A stretch of 64,000 nt of DNA from Mesorhizobium amorphae (lineage in GTDB: Bacteria; Pseudomonadota; Alphaproteobacteria; Rhizobiales; Rhizobiaceae), in assembly GCA_003240775.1 (NCBI GenBank), contig QFNI01000027.1, positions 1 through 64,000 of the forward strand, read 5' to 3'. Every line of letters starts with the position of its first letter. Position 1 is the first letter of the stretch. The notes under the pieces were generated by a model. It was not told where the DNA came from, did not search any database, and saw only the letters and a list, made by a program, of their open reading frames with translations. Shown piece by piece: positions 50,273-58,888 of this stretch. The translations under genes were made by a program, and so were the position numbers.

Positions 50273-51921
50273 TATGCGTCCTCCCTTGCCGGTTCGCGAT
50301 TGCCGTCTGCGGCGTTGCCGTTCGGACCTGCACCACCCTGCGTTCGGCCGAAGGGATGGGGGATGCCGCTCTTGTCGAGAAGATCCATCTCGCGAGCAAT
50401 CTGCGCCGCATTCTCTTCCCAGTCCTGGCCGAGTTCAGCGCACTCAATGGCAAGATTGGACACGCCAAGCGCCAAGCGCTCTCGCATGGCTTGCGCGCTC
50501 TTCATATCGTCGGCAGACGGCTTCGCAGGCCCCTGCCATTCGGCCCAGACAACATTCTGCTTGTTCGCCTGAAAGGCTTGCCAACCGCCCTTCAGTTCAA
50601 TGCGGCCTTCCGCGATGCTCTCTTCGAGCCAAGCCTCGTACACCGCCTGAGCGAAGGGGGCTGCGATACGCTCACGGCGGCGCGTCACGATGGGCCAGAC
50701 AGACGCGATGCCCATCCGGACCGACGAATAAGTGGCCTTCGTGAAGTCCATGGTGAACGACTCGAAGGTGATGCCTAGACGGCGTGCAATCTCCCTCTGA
50801 AGGTTTTGGCTGAACGGCACATACTGGCTGCTGACGTTCGCCGGGGTGTGAAATGTCAGCTTCTCGCCTGGCCCGGTGTGAGCGATGCGCGCGGTGTCTG
50901 CGAGATTGATACCGCCCGCCTTTAGGCTCTCGAACCGCTGCGCCCACACCTCCACCATGTCGGCCTGAAGATTGGTGATGAGCGAACCCCATTCCGCTTC
51001 GGTCAAGCCTTCGGGGCGCTCGTATTCGCTAAGCGTCTGAAGCGCTTGGAACGCTTTCTCACTTGGCTCAGGGCTTTCCATCGTTGCGGCAAAGATTGTC
51101 TGTAGGAGCGCCGTCGCAAGCGTGGCATCGGCCAACTGGTCGCCTTGCGCCGCTACCTTCAGCACTGGCGCGAGAGGCGTGATGCCGCGTGGGCTGCCTG
51201 GGTTATCGCCGCGGTCCATAACGTGGATCACATCGCGTGCCAGGATGTCAGCGTCCACGTCGATGCCGCCTTCGCGCCGCTTGAAGCGGTAGTGCGTCGG
51301 ACGGCCCAGAGCGTCGTGGAAGATGCCCTGATCTAACCCTTCAAACTCTCGCGTCGAGCGCGGCAGACGATGGGGCGGGACAAGGGAGACCTTAGTGCCA
51401 GTCGTGATCCCGTAGGCGCGGCGACGGCGTACGGTGAGGTAGTCGAGAACCCCGAAGGCTTCCCCGTGACCGAGAAAATGGCGCATCACGCCATCAAGCA
51501 TCTCCGGGACGGTTGCCTTGCCAGCAAGGTCGCATTCAGCTGGCGTCCAGGCCCAGCGCCGCCACTGCGCCTCCACGTCCCGGCACCAGACCGCGCGCTC
51601 AACCTCATCATAGCCGAGCTTAGACAGATCAGGACGAGCATTGAGCTTCAGTTCGGTCCCGATGGTATCGGAGATGATTTGATCGGCAGCGCCAGCCAGC
51701 CAGCCGCTGTTGTGCATGAAATCGACGGCCAAGGCTGCAGCACGCTCGGCGGCCTCGTAGACATCGACCTTACCATCTCGCGTGACCGCGCGGCGCATTG
51801 CGAGGATGCCAGTGCGCTCAGGCCGGAGATACCGCATTTGTGCCGCAGAGCGCTTCGCCGGCGCGGCAAGGGACTTCGAGCCCCCCGCTTTCGCGCGGCG
51901 GCGCTGCTTCTCTGCCTGCAT
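50272..51921 (-). CDS. Portal protein, lambda family
   Basis: A 549-residue portal subunit. Seen: the conserved TGTKVSLVPPHRLP and YRFKRREGG region, DVIHVMDRGDNPGSPRGITPLAPVLK, FHTPANVSSQYVPFSQNLQREIARRLGITFESFTMDF and YSSVRMG, which are signatures of lambda gpB-type portals. The ATG at 51921 follows AGGAA. It lies 8 bp after the terminase gene. Confidence 0.95.
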   Translation of the reverse strand: MQAEKQRRRAKAGGSKSLAAPAKRSAAQMRYLRPERTGILAMRRAVTRDGKVDVYEAAERAAALAVDFMHNSGWLAGAADQIISDTIGTELKLNARPDLSKLGYDEVERAVWCRDVEAQWRRWAWTPAECDLAGKATVPEMLDGVMRHFLGHGEAFGVLDYLTVRRRRAYGITTGTKVSLVPPHRLPRSTREFEGLDQGIFHDALGRPTHYRFKRREGGIDVDADILARDVIHVMDRGDNPGSPRGITPLAPVLKVAAQGDQLADATLATALLQTIFAATMESPEPSEKAFQALQTLSEYERPEGLTEAEWGSLITNLQADMVEVWAQRFESLKAGGINLADTARIAHTGPGEKLTFHTPANVSSQYVPFSQNLQREIARRLGITFESFTMDFTKATYSSVRMGIASVWPIVTRRRERIAAPFAQAVYEAWLEESIAEGRIELKGGWQAFQANKQNVVWAEWQGPAKPSADDMKSAQAMRERLALGVSNLAIECAELGQDWEENAAQIAREMDLLDKSGIPHPFGRTQGGAGPNGNAADGNREPAREDA

Positions 51922-51929
51922 GTTGGTTC

Positions 51930-53924
51930 CTATCCGTAGGCATTCCAGCGCTTACGCGGCGCACGGTTTGGTCGATTGAGTAGCGGTCTCGGCACCTCGC
52001 CCGCACGCTCCGCGGTCTCAGGCTGCGCGAGTTGTTCGGGCAGAGCACTTATCTCAGCTTGCCCAATGGCTCTTGCGCTGATCGAACCCGGAAGCCGCTT
52101 GCCGAAGCTCTCGCGGGCGGCAGTGGCATACACGTAGCAGTCGAGGGCTTCGTTCCGGGCGCCAGACGGCAAAACCCACACCCGGACAGGCTTGCCCTGC
52201 ACCTTCTTGACGATTACCACCTCAGCCGTGAGTTGCGCAACGAATGAAGCCGTTACGCTCTCCGGCAGGTGCACATAACCAGGGGTGCCGGCGTCCTTTA
52301 GAGAGCCGCTCTCGAGTCTCTGAGGCTTGATCTGCAACCGCCCGTAGACTTGATCTTTCCCGGTATCGACGCCCACGTTGAAGAATGTCAGGTTGCCCGT
52401 CTTCGAGCGGGAAGCCTTTGGCGTCCAGATCGGCTTGGCGCCGCTGACACCCTTGATGGCGAAGACCTTGCGGCCTTTTCGGTCGCGACAGAACTTGAGC
52501 ACCTGCTGTGTGTGATGACCGCCCATGTCTATGGCCGCCGCCCGCGTCTTGAGCTTCGTGCCATCGTCGCGAAGGCAGTCCGTTAGCAGCCAGTCGTCCA
52601 GTTCTGCCCAGACATCCTGTTGCGCAGGATCGCCGTGGAACACACGGTGCTCGATCAGCCAGGACTCGTCGCCCTCGCCCCAGCCCCACTTGCTGCCTTC
52701 TAGTCGATCACCCTGCGTATCCACGCCCGCGGTGATCAGCCGAACATGGACGGGGACGCTCTCCGCGTCGTAGGCTTCGCCACGAGTGATCAGGCTGGAA
52801 GCGTCAACGCGCTCAGCTTCGTCCTCCCAGCTTTCGCCTAGCGCCGTGTTCGTCCACGTTTTCAGAAGCTCCGGCGCGTCCTTCGCCGCAAGAAAATCTG
52901 CAACTGTCTCCGAGAGCTTGCGCCAAGGGGAGTAGAGTTCGTTCAGGTGGAACCCAGCCACCCCGTTGAAGTCGCCTTCAGCGATCCACCTGCCCTGTCG
53001 TACCGCGCTCCAGCGCTGCACATCAGTCCAAAGCGCTCCGCACCCTTCGCACGCGTAGTGCGCCGTCTCCGGTCGATGCCGCGTTGAGCCGTCGCTTTCG
53101 GCTTTCGACCAGTGCACCTGTGACCAGCGTAGGTGCTGCTCACGACCGCAGTCGGGACAAGGCACATGAAAGCGGCGCTTGTCGCTGCTCTCGAACGCAC
53201 GCTCAATGCGCGAGATGCCCTTGATGCCTGGCGTCGAGGCCAGCACGATCTTCCTATTCCAAAAGTTCGCCGTTCTCTTTCGTGCTAGGTTCACAGGATC
53301 GCCACCGCGGCCCGCGCTTGCTTCGTAGCGGTCCACCTCATCAGCGAGAATGATCCGGATTGGCTTGGAGGATAGGCCAGACTCCGAATTTGACCCGACA
53401 AGTGTCAGTTGCCCGCCCGGAAATTGCTTCTGCAAAATTGTGTTGCCGCTATCTCTCGAACGAACCGGAGCGATACGGCCCGCCAGAACAGGGGTATCCC
53501 GAACCATCGGTGCAATGCGGTCTTTGGAGAACTTCTCCGCATCATCTAGGCTTGGCTGCACCATCAGAATGGGCGACGGGTCGTGCTGCACATAGAACCC
53601 GATGATGTTGAGCAAAGCCTCCGATTTGCCCACTTGAGAACTGGTCATGAAGACGATGGTATGGACGAGTTGATCAGACACAGCGTCCATCATGGCGCGC
53701 TGATATTCTGCCCTCGCTGTAACCCAGCGGCCGGGCTCTGACGAAGACTCCGGGCTAAGACGGCGCTCGGTGTCCGCCCACTGCGAAACCGTCAGCTTCG
53801 GCGGAGGCGCCAGCACCTTCCACCAATCCTGACACGCCGCCGTCACTGCCCTCTTCGTCGTCAGCGTCAGATACGGCGACAACGATGGTGCCGGAGAGTT
53901 CTGCGAGCGCTTCGTGGATGCCAT
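51930..53924 (-). CDS. Terminase large subunit, GpA family
   Basis: A 664-residue packaging ATPase/nuclease. Seen: MTVSQWADTERRLSPESS-type N-terminus (here LTVSQWADTERRLSPESS), Walker A-like MTSSQVGKSEALLN, Walker B IRIILADEVDRYEA, zinc pairs CPDCGREQHLRW and CEGCGALW, and the nuclease start ITAGVDTQGDRLEG. GpA terminases cut cos sites. The frame overlaps the small-subunit gene by 170 bp; internal GTG at 53846 is an alternative start. Confidence 0.95.
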   Translation of the reverse strand: MASTKRSQNSPAPSLSPYLTLTTKRAVTAACQDWWKVLAPPPKLTVSQWADTERRLSPESSSEPGRWVTARAEYQRAMMDAVSDQLVHTIVFMTSSQVGKSEALLNIIGFYVQHDPSPILMVQPSLDDAEKFSKDRIAPMVRDTPVLAGRIAPVRSRDSGNTILQKQFPGGQLTLVGSNSESGLSSKPIRIILADEVDRYEASAGRGGDPVNLARKRTANFWNRKIVLASTPGIKGISRIERAFESSDKRRFHVPCPDCGREQHLRWSQVHWSKAESDGSTRHRPETAHYACEGCGALWTDVQRWSAVRQGRWIAEGDFNGVAGFHLNELYSPWRKLSETVADFLAAKDAPELLKTWTNTALGESWEDEAERVDASSLITRGEAYDAESVPVHVRLITAGVDTQGDRLEGSKWGWGEGDESWLIEHRVFHGDPAQQDVWAELDDWLLTDCLRDDGTKLKTRAAAIDMGGHHTQQVLKFCRDRKGRKVFAIKGVSGAKPIWTPKASRSKTGNLTFFNVGVDTGKDQVYGRLQIKPQRLESGSLKDAGTPGYVHLPESVTASFVAQLTAEVVIVKKVQGKPVRVWVLPSGARNEALDCYVYATAARESFGKRLPGSISARAIGQAEISALPEQLAQPETAERAGEVPRPLLNRPNRAPRKRWNAYG

Positions 53925-54333
53925 CCGATAGCTTTCCCGTCAGGTCGGCTAGGTCAGACACTCCCAGCAGCAGAGGTGCGGTCTTGGTCGGCACAGCCAG
54001 AAGTCGAGCCCGCACTCTGGCGAAGGCGGAGGTCACAGCAGCGGTCACTTCCGACCGGGGGAGGAGTTCGCCGCGCGTAACGGCGTTCTTCATCTCCTGT
54101 CCGTCCGCCTGCTCCTTCGCGAGGCGCGCCCTTTCGGCCGGCAGATCAAGGTTGCCACTAGCAGCGGAACGACCCGCTGCAGTCTCACGCAGGCTCTCAA
54201 TGTACTGCTCGCGCACGATGTCCAGATCGTAGCCGTTGGTGGGCTGCCTATCGACCTTCCCGGCCCCCAGCAGCTCGTAGAAGCTCCGCTCGGTCAGAAA
54301 CAGATGGGAGGCGCAATCAGCGACTGTAGCCAT
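53755..54333 (-). CDS. Terminase small subunit (Nu1-like position)
   Basis: A 192-residue protein starting MATVADCASHLFLTERSFYELLGAGKVDRQPTNGYDLDIVREQYIESLRE, a winged-helix-like DNA-binding part as in Nu1. A central helix region (RARLAKEQADGQEMKNAVTRGELLPRSEVTAAVTSAF) and a low-complexity acidic/Gly tail follow. It lies directly upstream of TerL and downstream of paired repeats. The tail overlaps the TerL start by 170 bp. Confidence 0.83.
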   Translation of the reverse strand: MATVADCASHLFLTERSFYELLGAGKVDRQPTNGYDLDIVREQYIESLRETAAGRSAASGNLDLPAERARLAKEQADGQEMKNAVTRGELLPRSEVTAAVTSAFARVRARLLAVPTKTAPLLLGVSDLADLTGKLSDGIHEALAELSGTIVVAVSDADDEEGSDGGVSGLVEGAGASAEADGFAVGGHRAPS

Positions 54334-54519
54334 GCTGCTGAACCCCCTATAGGCCGCTGTCTCTAGGTGGGTTCTGGGCAACTCCCGACCCGTTGCTTCG
54401 GCCCCTTCGGGCACGGTCCCTGAACCGGGGGCCAGTTGCACCCCTGCCACACCCCTTGAGGCGTGACATTTCGGTCACATTGGCCGAGTGCTCAGAACCC
54501 TACGAGGCCATTTTTTCGA

Positions 54520-54581
54520 GCAGGACAGGGTGTTAGGCCCCATAACTTTTCTACTCGTGGGCAGGACAAGTGGTTAGACCC
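54520..54581. promoter_or_regulatory. Paired direct repeats upstream of terS: candidate cos/packaging site
   Basis: GCAGGACAGGGTGTTAGGCCC at 54520-54540 and GCAGGACAAGTGGTTAGACCC at 54561-54581, 41 bp apart, about 190-250 bp upstream of the small terminase start. Lambda cosB has repeated R sites bound by Nu1 next to nu1. The assignment is by location and repeat structure; cosN cannot be recognised. Confidence 0.45.
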
Positions 54582-54599
54582 TCTCTGCGAGATACTAGC

Positions 54600-55169
54600 T
54601 CAGCCATTCCCCTGCACCAGCCTGTTGAGTTCGTGACTCATGCGCTCAATGAGCTTCTCTCGTCCGACCGTATCGAACGCCTGTCGTGCGGCACCCTGCA
54701 CAACCTGATCCGGCAGCCTCACCCCTGAGCGCACGACACGAAGAGGCAGGCGCTCTTTGCCCACGCGCCGGAAAACTTGGCCGTTGCCCCTGTCCAGAGC
54801 GACACGGTTCGGAAAGCGCCCGCCCTTGAGGAAGGTGCCAGCGAAGCGCTGCCTTGCGTTGAACGGGTTGGCCGATACACCCGAGCGCGTCTCGCGTGGG
54901 CTGAAGTACTTGAGCCGGATATCCCCGCCCCTCACCGTAATCCGGTAGGCGAGCACTTGGTAGTTGGCGCGCTGCACCTTAAGGGCGCGATTGATGATGC
55001 CGGCCTTCAAGCCAGTCTGTTGCTTCAGCGGAGCCTTCATGGCTGTGCGGGCTGCATCGCCTGCTCGGTTAAGTGCTCGCCTTGCAGCGGTGTCGGCTTG
55101 CTTGGTTGTAAGTTGAGCAAGGAGGTTGCCCCAGCGTGGGCTTCCCTCCTTCATGGTGATGGTGGTCAT
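54600..55169 (-). CDS. Minor tail protein Z-like, displaced upstream of terminase
   Basis: A 189-residue protein matching the GPZ pattern: ALNRAGDAARTAMKAPLKQQTGLKAGIINRALKVQRAN, GDIRLKYFSPRETRSGVSANPFN and KLIERMSHELNRL. GpZ normally sits between head-tail joining and tail terminator genes. Here it lies before the terminase genes. The ATG at 55169 or the one six codons later could be used. Confidence 0.75.
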   Translation of the reverse strand: MTTITMKEGSPRWGNLLAQLTTKQADTAARRALNRAGDAARTAMKAPLKQQTGLKAGIINRALKVQRANYQVLAYRITVRGGDIRLKYFSPRETRSGVSANPFNARQRFAGTFLKGGRFPNRVALDRGNGQVFRRVGKERLPLRVVRSGVRLPDQVVQGAARQAFDTVGREKLIERMSHELNRLVQGNG

Positions 55170-55241
55170 GCCAAGGCTCCGAGCCTATTGCCGCCACGGG
55201 CCATTTGATATCCTATGATTTCTTTTCAAAGGAGACATCAG

Positions 55242-55433
55242 ATGTCCAATAAGACGCCAATCGAAATTGGGTCGGTTGTCACGCTGAAGTCTGGCGGCCC
55301 GCAGATGACCGTCGAGGAAATACGTGGCGACATCGCTGATGTGCAGTGGTTCGACGACAAGAGAAACCCGCGCTCAGGGGCGTACAAGATTGCGCTACTA
55401 GACAATCACGCGGACTGGCGTCCTTTCGGCTGA
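55242..55433 (+). CDS. YodC-like (DUF2158) small protein
   Basis: A 63-residue protein behind AAAGGAG. It matches the DUF2158/YodC pattern: EIGSVVTLKSGGPQMTVEEIRGDIADVQWFDD. A small beta barrel of unknown function, common in phages and plasmids. It is a plus-strand single gene between minus-strand genes, so it is a probable moron. Confidence 0.82.
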   Translation: MSNKTPIEIGSVVTLKSGGPQMTVEEIRGDIADVQWFDDKRNPRSGAYKIALLDNHADWRPFG

Positions 55434-55440
55434 AAGCTGC

Positions 55441-55851
55441 TTACGCCGCCTTCCCCACCCCACCCATGCGCTTCCATTCCTCAGATCCGTTGGACCGCTT
55501 GTATGCGCCGTCTTCTCGGAACTGCCACACACTCACGGGTTGGCGGTGAGGTTGAAAGGTGACGAGCGTGACGCAACGCCCCTCGGGCAACTCCACTATG
55601 CGGTGGATGTGCTCGGCTGCGATGTCGAAGCTGTCACCCTTGCGGCGATGGATGCGCTCCATCGTGCCGTCTGCCTGATAGACCTCTTCGATGTATCCGC
55701 CCTCCACGATGTAGCTGTGGAAGTCGGCTGGGTGGTCGTGCGGGTCGCCATGGTCGGTGGCGCTGAACACGTGAAGCGAGGCGTGGACGGGGTTGCCGTC
55801 CATATGCCACTTCTCAAAGAAATCGCTCATGCGCTCGTAGCGGAGGTTCAT
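55441..55851 (-). CDS. Cupin-like phage protein
   Basis: A 136-residue single-domain protein with the His-rich cupin pattern HVFSATDHGDPHDHPADFHSYIVEGGYIEE and the second motif GDSFDIAAEHIHRIVELPEG. Metal-binding residues seem present. Such small cupins are frequent in phages of alphaproteobacteria; substrate unknown. It converges on the DUF2158 gene 7 bp away. Confidence 0.72.
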   Translation of the reverse strand: MNLRYERMSDFFEKWHMDGNPVHASLHVFSATDHGDPHDHPADFHSYIVEGGYIEEVYQADGTMERIHRRKGDSFDIAAEHIHRIVELPEGRCVTLVTFQPHRQPVSVWQFREDGAYKRSNGSEEWKRMGGVGKAA

Positions 55852-55860
55852 GATCGCTCC

Positions 55861-56103
55861 TCAGCCCGTCTTGTCATCCAGCACGAGCAACCGATGCTGC
55901 AGTCGCGCCACCGCACCAAGCAGCAGTGCTCCCTCTGATCCACCGATACGCGTTTGCGTGCAGCTGTCGTGCGTCGTGGCAGCAAGGGCGACAGCGATGA
56001 GCTTGCCCTCCTCTGCCTGGCGGAGCCAGTCCTTTAGGACCAGGATCACTGCCTCGTTGGCCTTGCGGTCGGGAGTGGGGAGGATTTCGAGCTTTGCCGT
56101 CAT
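55861..56103 (-). CDS. Small helical phage protein
   Basis: An 80-residue protein (MTAKLEILPTPDRKANEAVILVLKDWLRQAEEGKLIAVALAATTHDSCTQ...). A similar helix-beta pattern with VILVLKDWLRQAEEGKLIAVA is seen in other Rhizobiales prophages. It is followed by a 9-bp gap to the cupin gene. Function unknown. Confidence 0.6.
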   Translation of the reverse strand: MTAKLEILPTPDRKANEAVILVLKDWLRQAEEGKLIAVALAATTHDSCTQTRIGGSEGALLLGAVARLQHRLLVLDDKTG

Positions 56104-56127
56104 CCTCGCCTCCCTGAAAGAGCAGTG

Positions 56128-56946
56128 CTAGGCGGCGACAGGCGGGGCCAAGAAGGTCATCTTGTGCTCAGCGCAGTAGCGCCGGAACGCTTCCTCGTGC
56201 AGTTCTCTCGGTAGCATCTCAATGCTGTGGCCGATGGTGCCACCCTTCCACGAGCCCTTGCGTTCGCCGGTCTCGCCCGAGAAGGTGATGTCCAGCGAGC
56301 GGCTGATCTTCGGAGGGCAGAACCATCCGAGCCAACGGAACCAGCCTTCGCCCAGACGCCATTCGCGCTCCTCGATCCTGGTGGTGGCGACGAGCGGCTC
56401 GCCGTCGAAGTCCGCAAACGCGAACTCGCGCTTCGGGCACGCTGCCTGCAATGCCTCGCGCGCCTGCCAGTTCAAGGATGCACCGCGCGCACGCTCCGGC
56501 ATGATAGAGAACGACTCTCCGTCGAGCCCGTAGAGCTCGTGCCTGACGTGCCGCCATTGCTTCCAAGGGAGACCCAAGCACCACGAATGGTCCGAAGTGC
56601 TGTCGTTGGTCTGCGCGCCGTGATGCACATGGAGATAGTCCTCGGCGACCGTAAAACCGTACTCGCGCTCGGATACGTCCCAGTAGCCGCCGCCGGCAGA
56701 TGCCCAGCTGTGCCGGGAGGTGTCGACCCATCGACGGTGGGGCTTGATCACAGCTGGCAGCGCGATGATCAGCGTGTGCCCGAAACCGCTCAGACGAAGC
56801 CGGCAGCCCGGATAGTCGTCGCCGTCGCCCGAGCCCAACATGACGCTCAGCGAGCGGTAGGGGCCGCGCTCCCTCGCATAGGTGAACGGGCCGAGATAGT
56901 GGTCGTTGTCGCTCCACCGGATGCGATGAGCGCTGTAGATCGTCAT
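56128..56946 (-). CDS. Hypothetical phage protein, beta-rich
   Basis: A 272-residue protein from an ATG directly behind GGGAGAGGTGG. It is rich in Trp, His, Tyr and Arg (RIRWSDNDHYLGPFTYARERGPYRSLSVMLGSGDGDD, LHVHHGAQTNDSTSDHSWCLGLPWKQWRHVRHELYG). It looks like a globular beta protein with possible metal-binding histidines. No family name is safe. First gene of the block leading to terminase. Confidence 0.65.
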   Translation of the reverse strand: MTIYSAHRIRWSDNDHYLGPFTYARERGPYRSLSVMLGSGDGDDYPGCRLRLSGFGHTLIIALPAVIKPHRRWVDTSRHSWASAGGGYWDVSEREYGFTVAEDYLHVHHGAQTNDSTSDHSWCLGLPWKQWRHVRHELYGLDGESFSIMPERARGASLNWQAREALQAACPKREFAFADFDGEPLVATTRIEEREWRLGEGWFRWLGWFCPPKISRSLDITFSGETGERKGSWKGGTIGHSIEMLPRELHEEAFRRYCAEHKMTFLAPPVAA

Positions 56947-57488
56947 CCACCTCTCCCTGAACAAGCAAAGCCGCTCACGCTGGAAGGCGGAGCGGCTGGA
57001 ATGTATGTCAGGACGGTGGGGCCTGCCCTGGAACCCCACAAAGTGCGTCAAGCGTCCCCATACGGTGAATGCTTGAGCCACGGCCGGCAGAATTTCACCG
57101 TGTCACGTCCTGATGAAGCAAGGCATTTGCGCCTTGAGCCTGCCGCAAGCGACAGGGGGGTGATGGAAACTAGGCGGCTCCCATACGGTGGGCCATTTGG
57201 TATCCGCACGACACAGGCCTCGCGGGCCTAGCCATCTCCGCACAGGCGGAGGATGGGGCGGGAAGGCAGCGCGCTCACTGATTGTCGCTACAGTCGGCCT
57301 AGACCCACTGGCAGGCCCTGCCCCTGCACCTCTGCCTTCCCGATGACTGTCAGGCTTCCGGCTACACCATGCGCCTTGCGGCGTTTCGGCTGGGCCCACG
57401 CCCCTCTAGCCTGCCGGGATTTGAACGCCGGCCACCGTAACCTGACCGCGGAGTCGAACCGCCACCTTCGGACCCCTTTCGGGGAAAC
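56947..57488. other. Non-coding control gap upstream of the structural block
   Basis: About 540 bp without a convincing gene. It holds an 11-bp direct repeat CCCATACGGTG (57057-57067 and 57180-57190), several short hairpins, and tRNA T-arm-like motifs on the minus strand near 57411-57465 (GCGGTTCGACTCCGC; GTTCAAATCC) just after the intact phage tRNA. The place suggests late-operon control, but no promoter can be named with confidence. Confidence 0.4.
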
Positions 57489-57565
57489 TGGTTGCAGAGG
57501 GCGGATTTGAACCGCCGACCTCAAGGTTATGAGCCTTGCGAGCTACCGGGCTGCTCCACTCTGGC
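57489..57565 (-). tRNA. Phage tRNA with CAT anticodon (fMet/Met-like)
   Basis: Minus strand: acceptor GCCAGAG/CTCTGCA (pairs 3-7 good, 1-72 and 2-71 mismatched), D-arm GAGC...GCTC, anticodon stem CAAGG/CCTTG around CTCATAA (anticodon CAT), T-arm GGCGG-TTCAAAT-CCGCC, encoded ACCA end. The D-loop AGCCCGGTA and mismatch at 1-72 are initiator-like, but the anticodon stem lacks the three G-C pairs of true initiators. Confidence 0.85.
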
Positions 57566-57632
57566 AAAACTGGAATACGGGCGCACTCCCAGACATCCCG
57601 TATAGTCAGAAATACCCCGTTGTGCAAAAATG

Positions 57633-58226
57633 TCAAGCCGCCACTTGATCGAGCATGAAATATTGCACAACGACATTGAGGGCTAGGCGAAGGGTGCCGA
57701 TCTGCCCGCCGATCTCCCGATCCTCGATGATGGTTCTGTAGAGCGCGCCTGAAAAATCCTCGGGCCAAGCCGCGCGCTCTGCCTCAGACATGGCCTTTCC
57801 AAGCCCATACATCGTCTTCAGACAGCTTTGGCACCACTCGGCATGGCTATCCTCATCGCCACTCTGTGCTGCCCCCATGGCCTCGTAGTGAGCACCAGGT
57901 GCAGACATGGCTTTGAGGTAGTTGTTCGTCACCTGCTGGTATCTCTCCGCAGCTCGGAACTGCTGGCGGCTGATCCCGTCACCGCTGATCCCGCGGAGGG
58001 CAAGCCGGCCGATCACCGTCTCGGCAAGCTGATCGCGGGCATCGGCCGCGCTGAGGCCGAACTGACGCATACGGGCCTGGATGGCAACAAGGTCCGCAGG
58101 CTCATGGGCGCGGCCTGAGCGCGAGCGCCGGCCGTTGGGTTCGCGCACCGCTCCTTCCACTGGCTTCCTCCCCGCCTTTGCCCGGCGCTTTGCTCCGGCA
58201 GTCTTTGCTTTGGAAGGCTTAGGCAT
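57633..58226 (-). CDS. Hypothetical phage protein with basic N-terminus
   Basis: A 197-residue protein with a Lys/Arg-rich disordered start (MPKPSKAKTAGAKRRAKAGRKP), a helical middle, a CQSC pair (EWCQSCLKTMYG) and a helical end. It is the last protein-coding gene before the tRNA and the structural block. The position would suit a late regulator or a DNA-binding protein, but no known antiterminator motif is seen. Confidence 0.55.
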   Translation of the reverse strand: MPKPSKAKTAGAKRRAKAGRKPVEGAVREPNGRRSRSGRAHEPADLVAIQARMRQFGLSAADARDQLAETVIGRLALRGISGDGISRQQFRAAERYQQVTNNYLKAMSAPGAHYEAMGAAQSGDEDSHAEWCQSCLKTMYGLGKAMSEAERAAWPEDFSGALYRTIIEDREIGGQIGTLRLALNVVVQYFMLDQVAA

Positions 58227-58467
58227 TGTGCTGCTTCTCCCGCTCAGCGAGCATGGCGTCGGCTAAAAGGTAAGCAGCCCGCGCGACATCTGGGGCGTGC
58301 TCTGGCGGTAGATTTGCCTGTGCAGCCGCAAACCCACCAAGAAGCGCAGCGGCAGACTGCCCCGCGAACCAGTCGCGCAGAGACATGCCGGGCTCTGGAT
58401 TGTATGGGCGTCCGTCCGTATCGAAGATTTGCGGGAAAGCAGCCCCGCCGTTTTTGCGCTCACCCAT
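58219..58467 (-). CDS. Small phage protein (FPQ...GMSLRDWFAGQ type)
   Basis: An 82-residue protein starting MGERKNGGAAFPQIFDTDGRPYNPEPGMSLRDWFAGQSAAALL. The GMSLRDWFAGQALAG-like core is a familiar phage hypothetical family. Its start overlaps the upstream gene stop by 8 bp and it overlaps the downstream gene by 8 bp, so it is part of the coupled early operon. Confidence 0.72.
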   Translation of the reverse strand: MGERKNGGAAFPQIFDTDGRPYNPEPGMSLRDWFAGQSAAALLGGFAAAQANLPPEHAPDVARAAYLLADAMLAEREKQHNA

Positions 58468-58888
58468 TCCCGCTCTCCATTGCTTGCTTGGCTTTGAGGG
58501 TGGCGAGCGTGATCGCCAGCGCGGCCGAAGGAGCATAATCAGCCGACTGCACCAGACCGTTGTCTGCCGCGCTCCAGACCGGAATGTTATTGACGACAGC
58601 ATGGAAGCGTTTGCCGTGGACGGGCGGCTCGACCGAGATGCCCCAATACCACCCCGGCAGCACCCGGTTCACGAGGGATACGGCAGCATCGAGAGAGGAT
58701 GTTGCCGGCTCAGCCGGCTCTATCCAGCCTTTGCCCTGGAACCGGACCCCTATGCACCATGCCTGATCGACCCGTCTGCGCTCTTGGTGTGCGGGCCACG
58801 GCTTCAACAGGGCCAATTCCACATCGATATGCCTGTCAGGCCCCTCCAGCTTCTCCACCCGCTCAATCAGTTCTGCCAGATCAGCCAT
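58460..58888 (-). CDS. Phage ABA-sandwich-like protein
   Basis: A 142-residue protein behind GAGGAGAG. It starts MADLAELIERVEKLEGPDRHIDVELALL, then a beta part with WCIGVRFQGKGWIEP and SLDAAVSLVNRVLPGWYWGISVE, and ends with the helix YAPSAALAITLATLKAKQAM. This is the layout of phage ABA-sandwich domain proteins common in Rhizobiales phages. Function unknown. Confidence 0.65.
   Translation of the reverse strand: MADLAELIERVEKLEGPDRHIDVELALLKPWPAHQERRRVDQAWCIGVRFQGKGWIEPAEPATSSLDAAVSLVNRVLPGWYWGISVEPPVHGKRFHAVVNNIPVWSAADNGLVQSADYAPSAALAITLATLKAKQAMESGNG

Noticed and set aside
57057..57190. 11-bp direct repeat CCCATACGGTG as an attachment or cos site
   Set aside because: Too short and without flanking structure; mentioned only as part of the non-coding gap.
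57402..57470. Possible second and third phage tRNAs
   Set aside because: Only T-arm-like pieces are seen; no acceptor, D-arm or anticodon arm can be built.
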